Shown in pieces: positions 43,966 to 56,907 of a DNA stretch of 64,000 nucleotides. How positions within the stretch are numbered: the first letter of the stretch is position 1; the number at the start of each line of letters is the position of its first letter. The DNA lies in the NCBI RefSeq assembly GCF_025766255.1, contig NW_026516677.1, forward strand, positions 529,826 to 593,825, read 5' to 3'. The notes beneath the pieces were generated by a model. That model was not told the DNA's origin, did not search any database, and worked only from the letters and a program-made list of their open reading frames with translations. A program made the position numbers and the translations under genes. The DNA comes from Zychaea mexicana (Eukaryota > Mucoromycota > Mucoromycetes > Mucorales > Lichtheimiaceae).

Positions 43966-45981
43966 ATGCCTCGTTTTTGGTCGCGAGTACTTCATCCGTT
44001 TCGTCACCACCATATTGATCAGCATCAGAATTATAAGAAGCTTAACGATGCTACTACTGACAACAGCAAAAGTCATGCTGTTGCCGGTGATGGTACTACC
44101 ATCGTCATTGGTGCAACCAGGCAACAACAGGCGCCCCTTTGTAGCAGCAGTGGCAATGCTGAGGATGCAGTCCCCTCGCTAAGCTACTCCTCGTCGTCAT
44201 GTCTGACCGAGTCTGAAGTCTATAGGGAAGACTTGGTCAAGGTGGAAGCTCTTCACTTTGCACAGAGTGCTAAAATGGAGACGTTTTTTTGGACATGGAA
44301 TGAGGTACATAATTAAAGGGGGGAGGAGGGAGAGAGGGAGGGGGTTCTGGGATGCAAATAAGCTCTGACATATTTTTGGGATTTTCTTATGCGAAATACA
44401 CATTGAATAGGAGCTTGAACGGATCTTTGAGAAATGTCGCTGGGCGCTTGATTCTTTGACATGCACAATCGACGAACTATCCCACGAGATCTGCACCATT
44501 GTACAGTATCGTCCCATGCATGCATGTATGCGTACTACGCTCCGTAATAATGAATTTAACACATTTATTTGCTTTGTTGTTTGCATTATTGATAGGCGTC
44601 CCCACTTCAAAATACGGATTGTCAATCTGTTCACCATGCACGTCAATTCATTTCAAGTTATCTTAAAGAATGGCAGGACCATCTACAGCAGCAGGAGCAG
44701 CTACGACATGACGCTGCTTCCACGAAGGAGCTGTCCGAGCTGATGAAAACATCCTTTGATGCCTATTTTGAGAGTTTACATTCCAAGGTCTTGGCAACGG
44801 TATGATGACAAGCAAGCAAACAAAAACGTATGATACGAAGAATTAACACTCATTGTTGTTGTGCGTATGGAAATGCAGGAAGATACAGGGCTTTCTCAGT
44901 GTATCCAGCGAATATGTCAGTGGGAGCACGACCTATTCCTTTACAAACAGTACTTTGAAAGTCAAATGACGATTCTCAAAGATGCTAGTCACTCCTATGA
45001 AGCGGCGCAGTACTTATTACAGACAAGATGGGATCGGCGATATAATCAGTGTATGAGCACATCACAGGCGCTCGAAGACAGAATGAAAGTTAGTGAATTA
45101 AAAGGGGAGAAAAAGGAAGACCAAGAAGATTAAATCAATTGGGTTAACAACAACCGATCTATTAGACTTTGCTGGAACAAAGCTCTCCATCTCGCGATGA
45201 TTTCACCTGTGCCATTTGCTTAGCTGTCCTTTCCGAGCCTGTCACTATCGGCACCTGTCTTCATACATTTTGCAGATCATGCATCCAACAAATCTACTGC
45301 ACATGTACACTAGCGTCCTGCTCCAGTCCTTGTCATCGAGCTACACGTCGCCAAAAGTCGCTTTCGCAACGACGACAACGACGCCAACAACAACACCGCT
45401 ATAAACATCCGTCCACCTCAAGCAGCAAGAAGAGGCAAAAGCTACCAGCATGTCAATGCTACAACGACGAAAGTAGTAGCATCCCACTCCCCAAACATCA
45501 CAGTTGCCCTTTGTGTCGTTCACCTTTCACCCTGAAGGATTGTGCTGTAAATGTGGCACTCGATAATTTCATCTCGTTGTATTTTCCTCACGAAGAAAAA
45601 AGGGATGATGACGACGACACTAGAAGTCCTGCGGGTCAGCGACGACAACGACAACAACATCAACAGCAGCAGCAAAAACTACAAAAACGTCGGTCTGCGT
45701 TCTACACGGCAGTGCAACAATTGTGGGCACCGCATGGTAGTGAGCACCCATCTTATAATAATAATGCTGACGATAGCAGCCAATCTACAGCAGCAGCTGT
45801 TGAGGCTCCTGCAGCTCTTTATAATCAAGGCACCACCAACAACGACTCTAACGAACCTACTTCCCGAACGGGTCGACACCAGCAGGACCAGACTGTCCGT
45901 CCCGAATCCCGGGCAATAGGAATTCAAGACATTGTGAATAGCGATTTATACACTCTTGTCCGTCGATCGTGGTGGCTCTGA
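43966..45981 (+). CDS. RING-finger protein with helical N-terminal domain (probable E3 ubiquitin ligase)
   Basis: Five exons in phase: 43966-44304, 44411-44500, 44596-44799, 44879-45088 and 45166-45981; 552 residues. The first 280 residues are largely helical (HFAQSAKMETFFWTWNEELE, RIFEKCRWALDSLTCTIDEL, WEHDLFLYKQYFESQMTILK), with MPRFWSRVLHPFRHHHIDQH and YKKLND at the front, an arrangement reminiscent of fungal SPX-RING proteins; SPX is only a possibility because the inositol-phosphate lysines are not clear. The RING starts about residue 294 (FTCAICLAVLSEPVTIGTCL, HTFCRSCIQQIYC) and closes with HSCPLCRSPF about 75 residues later, so the loop before the last Cys pair carries a long Arg/Gln/His-rich insertion. 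The C-terminus is Gln/Asn rich and ends DLYTLVRRSWWL. As a RING it should recruit an E2; target unknown. Confidence 0.85.
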
Positions 45982-46395
45982 TATCTCTGTTTCCTTACGG
46001 AAAGCAACACTAGTAGTAACGATATAACGACAATGATTGTGACTTGTAGAAAATATGAGGGTCATTTCCTTTGCTGTTTCCAATGAAGGAATGAATATAG
46101 AATGTATATACTGATACTATTCTGATACTAAAGTAAAGATATGAATAATGATATAAGAGAACAAACACAGTATGAAGAAGTAGGGGTTACGGGATGGATA
46201 TAGAATAAGGGAAAAAGAAGAAATAAGTTTGTCCGTGAAATGTAATATGATAAAATAGAATCATGAAATACGGGGCGGGGGGCGGAGGTGAGGGGTATGC
46301 AAGTATGGACGTATCGAGAGGAAGAAAGGAGGGTTAGGGATAGAGATATAGGAGTGTCAATAGGAGGAGGTAAAGAGTAAAAGGCAAAGCTCGGC

Positions 46396-49300
46396 CTATT
46401 CCTCCTCTTCTTCCTCTTCTTCTATGATAGCCTTGGGAGCAAACCGATGGTTGCTGGGATTGGAATTCATCCCATAGACACTTAGTCGGGATCGCGGCAC
46501 AAAGTCAGTGCGGCCTGTCATTTTCTTCAAGATAGCCGAATCAGAATAGAGTTAGTACATTTACTCCTCTGATCACAAACAGCAATTTTATATACTTACA
46601 GAGGATGGGGAAGGTCGCACGTCGAGGCTTTGTGAACGAGGCACTGCTTGCTTCATTGTGTCCAGTCGGGGAGTCGGGAGAGATAAGGCAGGCGATGTTG
46701 GATCTTCTTCCTCTTCGTCATCATCACTACTACTGGATGAAGATTCGTCTGAGGAGGAAGCAGGAGTTGAATGTGAAAAGACCGGGGACGATGGTGTTGG
46801 CGTGGTAGTAGTAGTAGTAGTTGCACTAATTATGATAGGATGCGATGTAGTTGATGTTGGAGATGATGATGATGACTTTAATGGTAATGTTGGAGATGCT
46901 GATGCTGATGCGATGCTACTTGTTTTTTGTTTGTCGCAATGACGTTGTTGTTGTTTTTGCTGTCGTGATGATGAGAGAGTACATGATGTATGCTGTTGTT
47001 GTGTCACTGATGCAGAAGCTGCCACTGGCGGTATACTGACAAGCGTGTCAGACGAGGGCTTGGGGTGTTGCTGTTGCTGAACTACAGTAGATAATGAAGA
47101 GCACTGAGGAGGAGGCGACGCCATGATCATCATTGAGTAACGCTTTTCACAGATATCCACTTCTTTGGTCTGACTAGGGATCGTGTCTGCAGTCACAATG
47201 GACAGTGTGTGCGTCGTTGATCCTCGTGGCGTGGATGCTGCTGCTGTGGGAGGTGTAACGAGCAGATTCGCCATGGGTTGTTGAGCAGCTTCCAATGAAG
47301 ATTTTCCAGCACGGCAGCCGGGCATTTGATGTTCTTGCCAACGGGTATTTTGATAACGAGCAATAGCTGTCGTCGATCTATAATCAAGTTGATCCAGCTC
47401 GTTGACAGGTGGATCAGAGAGTTGCAGTACGCGTCGTCGTTGTTTCTGATTGGATGACGATCGATACATGGCTTGCTGGGATACAGCTGGTGCTGCAGTA
47501 GTAGTAGTAGCAGATTCCTCTACGTTATTGTCCCAATAGCGTCGTGGTCCGTCGCCACGTTGTTGCAAGGGTGCATCTACGTTACGATAGGATTGCGATG
47601 TACGTCGTGCACTTCGTCTCACATGTTGTGCTGTATCTGGTCCAGTTTTTGAAGAAGAACCAAACCAGGTCTTCATGGAATTAAGCCATCCTGCTTGCTT
47701 CTCTCCTGCTGTTGCTGCTAATGGAGAACCAAGTGCAGCAAAAGATGAGGAAGAACTTGTACTGGACATTGCTTTTGTTTGAGTTGGCATTGCAGATGAC
47801 ATCGATGTTTGAGTTGCTACATCGACGCTGACGGTGACGGCGGCGGCGGCGGAGGCATGGCGGTGCTGTGTAGCAGTAGCAGTTTCTTTTGTATCTCCTG
47901 GGGTCGTCGGCTTGGCAGTGGCATATTTTGCTGGAAGTTGAATCGGCATTCGAGCTGTTCTAATTTGCTGTTGTTGGTGCATTGCCGATATAAATCCTTT
48001 AGTGACACGTTTGTTCATGTCAGGAGAACCACAGTTGTGGCTATTGCTACTATGGCTTTGTTCGAGTAGGATGTTCCAAAGACCGTTAAGCGAATCACAC
48101 ATGCCCATGCGCATGTTTCTAATGATGTTTTCATCCAGCCCTGCAGCCGCGAGAGCTGTTGCTAACTGTTGCTCATTGGCCGTCATTGGGACTTGGTGGT
48201 GTCGAATGCTGCTGCCATTATCACGGAATGGGTTGACATGTGACGGCAGCATGCTCGGCAACGATGATCTATAAGGTGATGTTGCTGTTGATGTTGCTGA
48301 AGGAGGCGGTGATGATGGGAACATCATGCTTCTATTACTGACTGAGGGTGCAGAGAAGCGAGATGTGCGCGGTTGTGGAACAGGACTAGTAGTGATAGTG
48401 GTAGGGTGATGGCGACGCATTTCCTCTTGGCTGATCATGCCAAGTCTGTAGCGCACCTGAGGCGAGAACTTTGCAGTGTCTGTCGGGCTTAGTCGTCGGT
48501 CGGATTTGGACACCACATTGTTTGGGTCGGGCATGCTGCTAAAACCAACATAGCTCGACTTTTCCGGACCCACATCATCCTCCATCATATCAGGTGTGAA
48601 AGGTTTTGTCGAAAAAATTGAGTCCAAGTCCGAATGGCTAGAGTTTCGTGTCGAGGGCGTGCTGTTGTTGCTGCTGATACAATGGTTAATACAATCAGCG
48701 TCATCCTCGTCGTCATTACTATGAGCTGCCGCTGCCATGCGTATCCATGGGTGTCCGGCAATTTGGTCTATTGTTACACGTTCGGAGGGATTCAACTTGA
48801 GCATCCGCGTGATCAGATCGGAAACCTCTGTTGATTTTGGAAGTATAGAAGAAGCAGCATGTTGGGTGATTAATGCACAGCTTTGTTGACTCCAGACCCC
48901 GCACACACACACACACACACTCAAGCATACCTGGCGAAAAGTGTGATGGAATATCATAGTCTCCCTTGACAATTTTTCGTTGTGTAACCACCTCTGAATC
49001 ATCATCAAACGGCAATCCGCCTGCCAACAGGGTGTACAAAATGACTCCTAACGACCAAATGTCGGTTTCTATAATAGTTTAGAGTAGGTGAGTGGCAATG
49101 ATACAAAAGAGAATTAAGGTTGAGTAACACAAATGTGACGCATGTCAAAAAAAACAAAACAAAATCATTGTGCATTCAATCAAAAGAGGCTTACCAGGTC
49201 CAGTGTATTTCTGGCGCAGGATCACCTCTACATGCGTTTCAATAGTGTTGATATTATTGTGGTAATGGAAAATGTTGTGGGAGTTGAGAAGGTTTTAGTG

Positions 49301-50439
49301 CCAATGTCAATGTGTATCCTCGTGGTATGCTAGCTCTTAATGGGGAGGGAGGAGGAGGAGGGGAGGGAGGCATTCCCTTTATTACCTGGCGCCGAATATG
49401 CTAAACTGCCGCAAAACGTTTGGAGCATTTGTCTGCTTTCAGCATGTCGGGCAAATCCAAAGTCGCATAGCTTTGCATTGTCATTGTCATCGAGCAGGAT
49501 GTTCTCCAGCTTCAGATCTCTATAAAGGAGTGTATATATATAATATATATTTATATATCATCTAAGTTTAGAGTGCCGAAAAAAAGGATCTGGTGATTCT
49601 TGCATGCGTGGCCCTGCTGCAAATGTAGCTGCAGCACAAGAATACACACAATCTCCTGTTTTAACAAGGATTTACCTATGAACAATGTCTTGCGAGTGGC
49701 AATACTTGAGCGCATCGACCAATTGGACGAACCATCTGACAGCATCTCGCTCAGAATAGCAGTAGCCACGCTCGGTCAGTGCGTCAAACAGTTCCCCGTG
49801 AGGACAGTATTCGGATATGACATGGATGGAAGATTCGGTGATGATGACTTCGTATAGCATGACAATATTGGGGTGTTTAAGCTGACGATGGAGATGAATC
49901 TCTCGAGCAACCATGGGTGCATGTTCTTTGCTGATCTCTTTGATGGCTACTTGTTTTCCTGTCAGTTTGTGCGTCCCTAATTTAACTTTACCATAGGATC
50001 CCTATAATGCCCGGAGCAAAGAATGGAATATAATCAACACTGCATCCTCCTCCCACATAACAAGAAAGATAAGGGAAAAAGCCTGAGCATTTCTCTATCA
50101 AATTCCTCACGCTAATAAGCTTACTTACTTTGCCAATCGTCTCTCCTATCGAGTAGAGCCCAATGGACGTCATTTCACGAGAGGACAGCTCCTTAAGCAG
50201 GTCATTAAAATCAGCCGCAAGCTAAACCAGATCCAAAAAAAATAGAACAAGGGCACCTGTTATGTGAGTTCATGAATAATGGCAATTACAATAAAATAAT
50301 GAAGCCCATCCACCTTCCTCCCCTCCTCTTCTCCATAACACCACCCACCCCCGCAGCAACAGACATGCATATTAAGAATAGCTGTTGTCGTCGTTGTTTG
50401 TACCTTGGCCTTTTGGTTACGCGTAACTGAAGGAGACAT
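46396..50439 (-). CDS. CAMK-like serine/threonine kinase with UBA-like segment and long tail
   Basis: Eight exons in phase: 50404-50439, 50129-50221, 49676-50001, 49386-49519, 49195-49227, 48931-49068, 46600-48827 and 46396-46524; 1038 residues. The kinase domain starts YSIGETIGKGSYGKVKLGTH, with VAIKEISKEHAPMVAREIHL, the split catalytic loop IVHRDLKLENILLDDND, CDFGFARHAESRQML, SLAYSAPEVILRQKYTGPET and DIWSLGVILYTLLAGGLPFD; it ends near RVTIDQIAGHPWIRM. All catalytic residues (Lys, Asp, DFG, APE) are present. A UBA-like helix bundle (LATALAAAGLDENIIRNMRM) lies about residue 410, as in AMPK-related kinases. The remaining 600 residues are Ser/Thr/Gln/Pro-rich, closing with an eight-Glu run. Closest in feel to fungal Kin4/Kin1/Par-1-type kinases that act in polarity or spindle checkpoints; the exact group is uncertain. 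Confidence 0.9.
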
Positions 50440-50925
50440 GTTCTGGGTATATTGTACTTGAAAATAATCGTTGGTTTGAAAACAAGTTGTTCGAGAACTG
50501 TTGACAAGGTTCTAAGGTGTTGGTGGGTATGCTGTGGTGTCGAGAAGGAACGGAACGGGAAAAAAGTGCGGAACCGAGTGGGGACAATAAAAAAGAGGAT
50601 GGTATTTATGATGTTGTTGTTTGCGTAATACAGTGTGGGTGTTGTAAAGAGTGAGTGAGTGAGTGAATGAATGAATGAATGTGAGGTCGGTATGTTGGAG
50701 GGAAGTTTACAATCGCGTCATTTATTGTAGAACGAGTGCATTGAAGGTGGAAAGAGAGGAGAGAGGAAAGAAGAAAGAAAGAATGAAAAGGTTGACATGG
50801 AAAAAGGATCTTCAAACTAAATAAGGGCGGAATTAAGGCCCAGCAGCAGCAACCATGCTCTTTCATTTTTTTTGAGTGTGTCAAAAAAGCTCTGTTTTAT
50901 TATTATTATTTGTTGTCGTCCTCCA
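50440..50925. other. Divergent promoter between kinase and AAA+ ATPase
   Basis: A 486-bp spacer serving both genes. Contains a tetramer repeat gagt/gaat (50649-50681) and purine-rich tracts (50748-50780). No gene seen. Confidence 0.7.
50649..50681 (+). repeat. Tetranucleotide repeat (GTGA)n(ATGA)n
   Basis: Several GTGA copies passing into ATGA copies in the divergent promoter region. Confidence 0.9.
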
Positions 50926-53844
50926 ATGTCAACTGCCTTGATTTCCCGTCTGGCGAAAGTGACATTGCAACAGTCCCGGCCGCGTTGGATTGCAACCACC
51001 TCCTATTTATTGTCTTCAGCTAAAGCGTCAACGGCGGCAGCGGCTCCAGCATTAGGCAACAATAACAACAGCAGCAGTGCAGCAGCAGCTGCTGCTGCTG
51101 CTCCGTTACCGGCATCGAACCGTGGATCCGACGATCCCGAAATACCTGCAAAAGGAGGATCGATTGACAATCCAACTGATTCGAGCACTGCTGGAAATCC
51201 GACCAAAGGCCGCAAGATCACACGAAAAAGCAGACGATCGCAACACGTTATTCCAAGTACGATTCCATTTTATTTGATTGGCGTATTTTGTAAATGTTTT
51301 CGCCCATTCACGTTGATCTTACCAAAAATACTTACGAACCCTTCCTTTTTTAATTCAAAAAACTTATAACAACATAGAATCGTTTCTTGACTCCAATTAC
51401 CTGCGCCATCAAACGCTTCGAACACCAACGATCCCTTCGAGTTATTCAGAGCCGATTCCGGACTATCTGTGGGAGGAGCTCCGACTTGTGGTGGAGGCAG
51501 GTCTTGCACCCAAAGGCACATTGGCTGCATTCAACCATTCGGATCACATTGTGCTGAATGTGCCTGGTCGAGGAGCCACTTATTTGCAAGACGCAATCGC
51601 TAAGCAATTAGCGGTGGATGTGGGTGCAGATCTCGTGGTGTTTGATGCACAGGATTTCATCGCTTTGGCACAAAGCGGGGATAGCAACGGTAAAAAAAAA
51701 GCACACATGTATTAGCACAAGTGGTGTGGCTCCCGAGGGGGTGGGGGAAGGGGGAGGGGTGAATTTGGATTTTTTTTCGATGATATTGTTGAACTGACTT
51801 GTTGGATGTATAATTTGTGTAAAATTAGTAATGACATTACTGCCATCGATGTCTAGTTCAGATACAGGAGCATCTGCGGTACTTGCAATTCGACCCAACA
51901 ATACGGCATCCAACTCCAACAGCGCTGCTGCTGCTGCCACCGCGGATTCTAGCAAAGCAGAAGAGCAGCCGGCAATGTTCGAGTACGACTCGGAGCAGGA
52001 TGCTCTCATAGGCATCCTCGAACGATTCGGTAACAGAACTTCGGAAGAGGAAAAGTCGGACGATAATAAGACATCATCCGATCCACAAGCAATTGCACCC
52101 AAAGCTATGGCTGAAATGACTGCTCGATACAGCGCGGCATTTGAACGTATGTTACAGACGGGCAAAGAAAAAGGCAGCAGTTCCTCGACGGCATCTGCAG
52201 CAGCAACAGCAACAACACCTAGCCAAACACCTAAACTGATCTACTTGCGCGATTATGGCGATATGCATGACTTGCCTTCTTCGTTGATGCTCAAAGCACT
52301 CATGATGGCCATCGAGCACTTGAAGCAAAAGGGCCATCGACTCGTCGTTCTTGCCGGATACTCGCCAACACTCGCATCGACGCATGTCAACTACAAGCTA
52401 GCACTCGAAGAACACGAAATACCCCTCCTGTCAAGCATGAAATGCATCAGCATTCCACCGCCACTCAATGACAGGGTCTTGCTAGACGCGTGGGAATCTC
52501 AAATGAGGATGGATACGGCACGAAGGATGGGTGAAATCAATGCCAAACAGATCCTCGCTATTCTTCAACAAAAGAATGTGACGGGGATAAAGAACATGCT
52601 GCAGGGCAACAGCAACAACAACAACAACAACAACACAGCTGCATTAGTGACAGAACTGTCGAAATTGGAAGGCATCCAAGAGTCGGTTTGGACTGGCATC
52701 GAAATTGAACGGCACGTTACATTCGCGATTGGACATGCGCTCAGACATAAAAAGTCAGCGGTGGATTTGGAAGACATGGTTGCTGCGAACAGTGTTGTAC
52801 GAAAGAGTGTATCGGCACGGCGGCAGCTGGATAAAACACTGGAGTTACAAAGGGTGCGGCTAGTTGCAGCAGGAAGCTCTGGCAGTAATGACGGTGGTGC
52901 TGATCTAGATATGGCGGAGCTCAAGAAACATTGCGATGAATACGAGCAGCGGTTCCTAAGTCGTATCGTTGATCCATGTGAGTTGTGTGTTGCGTAATGT
53001 ACTTTTCTCTGTTTTGTGCCACTCTAATCAGGCGATGAATTGTTGCATTTATGCACAAAAAAGCCAAGGTGCAGGTCTCCTTTGCAGAAATTAGAGCCCC
53101 GTCAGCCACAATCGAGACGTTGCAAACGTTGATAACCCTGCCGCTGGTTCGGCCGGATCTGTTTCGACGGGGCATTTTGAAAAACAACTTTATTCCAGGC
53201 GTATTATTGTTTGGTCCTCCAGGCACGGGCAAAACGATGCTTGCCAAGGCTGTATGCAAAGCAGGTGGCAGTCGGATGCTGGAAGTGCAAGCGAGTGACA
53301 TGTAAGCACGGGGCTTAGATCATGAGTTCGAGAGAGTAGTGTGCTAATCAATGCGCTGTGTGTGTGTGTGTGTGTGTTTACGGGTGTGTGTGCGAGAGTG
53401 GAAATGACAACAAACATTGACTCGTTTTCTTGCCATTTAATCGACTCGTTGCTATTTAGTTACGAAATGTATCTCGGAGAAGGTGAAAAGAATGTCAAGG
53501 TAACTATTGTTTACCGGAATTCCGCAAAGGGGAATAAACGACGTGCACGTACTGACTCCCTCAATAATTTAAACACCATCAGGCTCTGTTTTCGCTGGCC
53601 CGGAAAATAAGCCCTGCAGTTATCTTTATTGACGAAGTAGACAGCATCATGAGCCGACGCCGATCTGACTCGACGACGAACGCACACCGAGAAATCATCA
53701 ACCAGTTCATGGTCGAATGGGAAGGCCTAGCGAGCGACAACCAGGGAGTGATTGTGATGGCAGCTACGAACAGACCTGCGGATCTTGACGATGCTATCCT
53801 GAGAAGAATGCCCAGACGGATCTTAGGTAACAATAACAAACACG

Positions 53845-53884
<40 letters not shown>

Positions 53885-54309
53885 CCCTTTCGTTTGCACC
53901 ACGATACATCGGTGACGTTAGACAGCTAAATGGGATCCAAACCTTGACTTGAATTGCTATAGTGGACTTGCCGAAAGAGGAAGACCGTGCAGAGATCCTG
54001 AACATGCTTCTTCGTGACGAGGAGGGACATCTGGTGTCTGTGGCGGAGCTGGCGCGGGCCACGGAACACTACTCTGGTTCGGACCTGAAAAACCTCTGTG
54101 TGACAGCTGCGCTGAAGGCAGCACAAAAGGAAGCAGCGACGCAAAAGAAGCAAACACTGGGGCAGGCACATTTCGACGAAGCGCTGAAACTGGTGCGGCC
54201 GAGCTCGAGTGAAGAGATGGATTCGATCAAAGAAATCCGGAAATGGGCGTCCCAGTACGGCGATGGAGGCACCAAGCGCAAGCAACAGTCGATTGGATTC
54301 TCGCACTAG
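50926..54309 (+). CDS. Mitochondrial AAA+ ATPase (meiotic/Msp1-like clade)
   Basis: Seven exons in phase: 50926-51256, 51378-51689, 51829-52977, 53064-53301, 53460-53499, 53583-53826 and 53963-54309; 886 residues. The first 35 residues (MSTALISRLAKVTLQQSRPR, WIATTSYLLSSAK) are basic and acid-free, a typical matrix-targeting signal. A poly-Ala/Asn stretch follows, then a fungal-specific region (IPDYLWEELRLVVEAGLAPK, LVVFDAQDFIALAQSGD). The C-terminal AAA module holds Walker A GVLLFGPPGTGKTMLAKAVC, Walker B AVIFIDEVDSIMSRRRSD, sensor 1 GVIVMAATNRPADLDDAILR, the Arg-finger region RRMPRRILVDLPKEEDRAEI and a Vps4/katanin-type C-terminal helix. This single-AAA architecture fits fungal relatives of Msp1/ATAD1, which extract membrane proteins. 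Substrate unknown. The acceptor of exon 4 (aaaaaag|CCAAGG) is used instead of an earlier atcag, which would break the frame. Confidence 0.9.
53849..53882 (+). repeat. (GA)n microsatellite inside an AAA+ ATPase intron
   Basis: About 34 bases of perfect GA dinucleotides within intron 53827-53962. Confidence 0.95.
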
Positions 54310-54631
54310 TGTAGTAGATGACGACGACGACGACGACGACGTAGTCCTTCTTCTTCTTCTTGCTCCAATCCCAAGTCCAACAGTCATGTGCAGTTCGCAG
54401 AGCAGAGTGGGGCACGGGGGGAACGGAACGCGTTCTTTCATATATTTTTTAGACCCTCCTCCCCCTCTTAGATTTTTCCTTCTTTCTTTTCTTTGTTCGA
54501 TCTTTCATACCTCCTTTCGTCTTTCCTGTTTCCTCTTCTTCTTCGGTTTTTTTTTTTTGACTGTCTCCCGTATCCTCACATCCGTTTCATCGTACATATA
54601 CACCCCTACATACATCGTTCAATAATCAATC
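54310..54631. other. 3' flank of the AAA+ ATPase and next promoter
   Basis: A GAC triplet run (about 54321-54340) follows the stop, then a CT-rich stretch up to ATG 54632. No gene seen. Confidence 0.6.
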
Positions 54632-56446
54632 ATGGTAATATATTAAAACATAAAGAATCGCCCTCCCACCTAAAGGCATTCAAAGACATAAAACCGTGTG
54701 CGTCCACCCAACGTCGTTGGTCTGTCTGGCTGATCTTCTTCCACCCGACCACTTTTATGTTTTCCCTTGCAGGACACTCCTCCGCCAGAAGAACTGTTGC
54801 AAAAGCCGGAACCCTTTCCGTCCGTGTCAACACCATCCTATACCGTGCCACCCCAGCATCCTAGCACCAGGCGTCGTCATACCATCACACGTCCAGACTC
54901 TGCCCTGGCGCTGCTGTCTGATTTCGACGATGACAACGACGGGGAAGGTGACGACAGCTACAATGGAAACAGCGATCACGAAAGTGGCAACGAAGAGACG
55001 TTCGATCGGATATCCGGCATCCTAAACAACCTTTTACAGGAGGCGAACGATGCTGTAAAAAGAAATCATCACCGAACTATAGAGCAGCAAGATAACAACG
55101 AAATGCAGCAACAGCCGCCACCACCTCTTCCTCCGTCTCCGCACACGAAACAAACACCGCCTTCGAGATTACCACGGCTATCATCAACTTCACTGGGCCG
55201 TCGTCATATCCGTGACCTGAGCATATCGTCATCATTGTCATCGTCGTCCTCCTCATCGTCGACGACTTCGTCTTCGTCAACGACCACCACCACCATCGAT
55301 AGTACCCATAGCCACCAACAACTGTTCTCACCGGTTTCGCCGTCTTCTACTGCAACTTCACCTACAGCATCCATAGGCCCATCATCACCCCTGTCTCCCA
55401 AGCAGCCATCGCCTGCAGTGATCGCCAGAAAGGCATGTCGGCGGTCGGCCCCACGTCCTCTCTCCTGTCCTGTGCTGACCATACGACGATCTGCAACACC
55501 TCGGCCCAGCAGTCGACGCGCTTCTTCGGCCCAGATACTGCTACGTGATCCACTGATTGAATCATACAAAAGACTAGACTCGTCGATGGCACTTGTCGAG
55601 TCCCTGTCGCGTGACCTTGCCTTTACGGATCAGGAAGAAGGATTCACTGCTGCTGGTGGTGGCAGTGGTAGTGACAGTAGTGGCAGTAGTGCTCTGATAC
55701 ATCAGCGTAGTACTATTGGCAAAAGTCAGCAACAACAACAACAACAACAACAACAACGACTACTGAATGGATTGTCGTCGTCGTCAGCGTCGATGGTAGA
55801 TCCACGACTGTCTGCTTTGCTGGTGCTACCACTTTTACATATACCCCATACGCTTATCTCGATGGTATTTGATTCCCTGTCAACGGCCGAACCGCATAAC
55901 GTGACCGGCATGATTGCATGGGCGTTCTTTTTTGCATTTGCAAATGTCATGGTTGACAAGGTTGTAGTCTCAACAACGACTACCAAACCGGTCCAATGGC
56001 TGACACGCCGATTATCTGTGCCTGGTGCGTATAACAACAGCGACGACACCTCCTCCTCCTCCTCCTCCTCCTCTACATCCTCTGCATTTCCAGTACGCGA
56101 GCAACAACAGCAACCGAATTTTTGCTTCCAACGACGGAGCAGCCGACGCATCATCCTTCCTCGCCGGGCATCAATATACAGGAAGATCCAACAGAGACCT
56201 GCTCCGCTCTTGCATGATGCAATGCGTTCAAGTAGTAGTGGTGCCCAAGGCAGCTTGGACCATCATGCTGCACTTGCTATCACTCGATCAAGGACCCAGC
56301 CTGGCTACAACAACAACAGCAGCAGCAGCAGCAGCAGCAGCTATCATTATTATGCACCGCAGACAGCGATAACAGCATCACACTCACCGTCGTTGTCAAC
56401 AACATCACCTACCTGTATGCGACGGAACCGGCGCAACTCATTTTAA
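54632..56446 (+). CDS. Unrecognised Ser-rich protein with two C-terminal membrane spans
   Basis: Exon 1 is the ATG alone (54632-54634, ATG|gtaata); exon 2 is 54773-56446 after ttgcag. The product is 558 residues (MDTPPPEELLQKPEPFPSVS). The bulk is low-complexity: poly-Ser, Ser/Thr/Pro and a 10-Gln run (about residues 318-328). One folded-looking piece is DRISGILNNLLQEANDAVKR. About residues 345-400 contain two hydrophobic segments (LSALLVLPLLHIPHTLISMV and MIAWAFFFAFANVMVDKVVV), which would form a membrane hairpin with both tails on one side. The end is basic (MRRNRRNSF). Without the one-codon exon no ATG would be available near the frame start, since exon 2 has none until much later. No family recognised; an endomembrane scaffold is a guess. 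Confidence 0.7.
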
Positions 56447-56907
56447 TGCATATTTATGCATTTTTATTATTATTTTTATTATTTTTTTTGTTGTTTATTA
56501 CTTTTGTTTTCCTTTCTTGTGTTGCGCGTCAATTTATAAAAACAGTAAAAATGGTAATAATGTATATTTTGTCATCTCAGTGCTTTCTGTATACAACGTG
56601 ACGTATCTACTATAACTACAGGCGGGTGCTGGGGGACTTGTCTTGTCATGTTTCACATGATAATGAGAAGACGTCTGCAGGGAAAGAGGATGTGCATTGA
56701 TTGGAAGAATGATAGAGAAGATGCGTTCCTTTTCGTATTTATTTATTTGTACATGATTATTTACAACTTCAGCACATCTGCTATCGACGACTACTACTAC
56801 TACTACTAGTACTACTATTGGTCCTTTAAAAATGTATGTATATGACGTATCGATCATGTATGTATCAATCGATGATGTATGTACACAGTATACACACACC
56901 ATGATCA
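56447..56907. other. Convergent 3' flanks
   Basis: Spacer between two convergent stops; T-rich, with (TAC)n near 56790-56803 (actactactactactac). No gene seen. Confidence 0.65.

Noticed and set aside
46658..47039. Plus-strand frames rich in Val, Asp and Met
   Set aside because: Antisense of the Ser/Thr-rich kinase tail.
52565..52924. Minus-strand frame over the AAA+ ATPase
   Set aside because: Shadow of a continuous exon confirmed by downstream Walker motifs.
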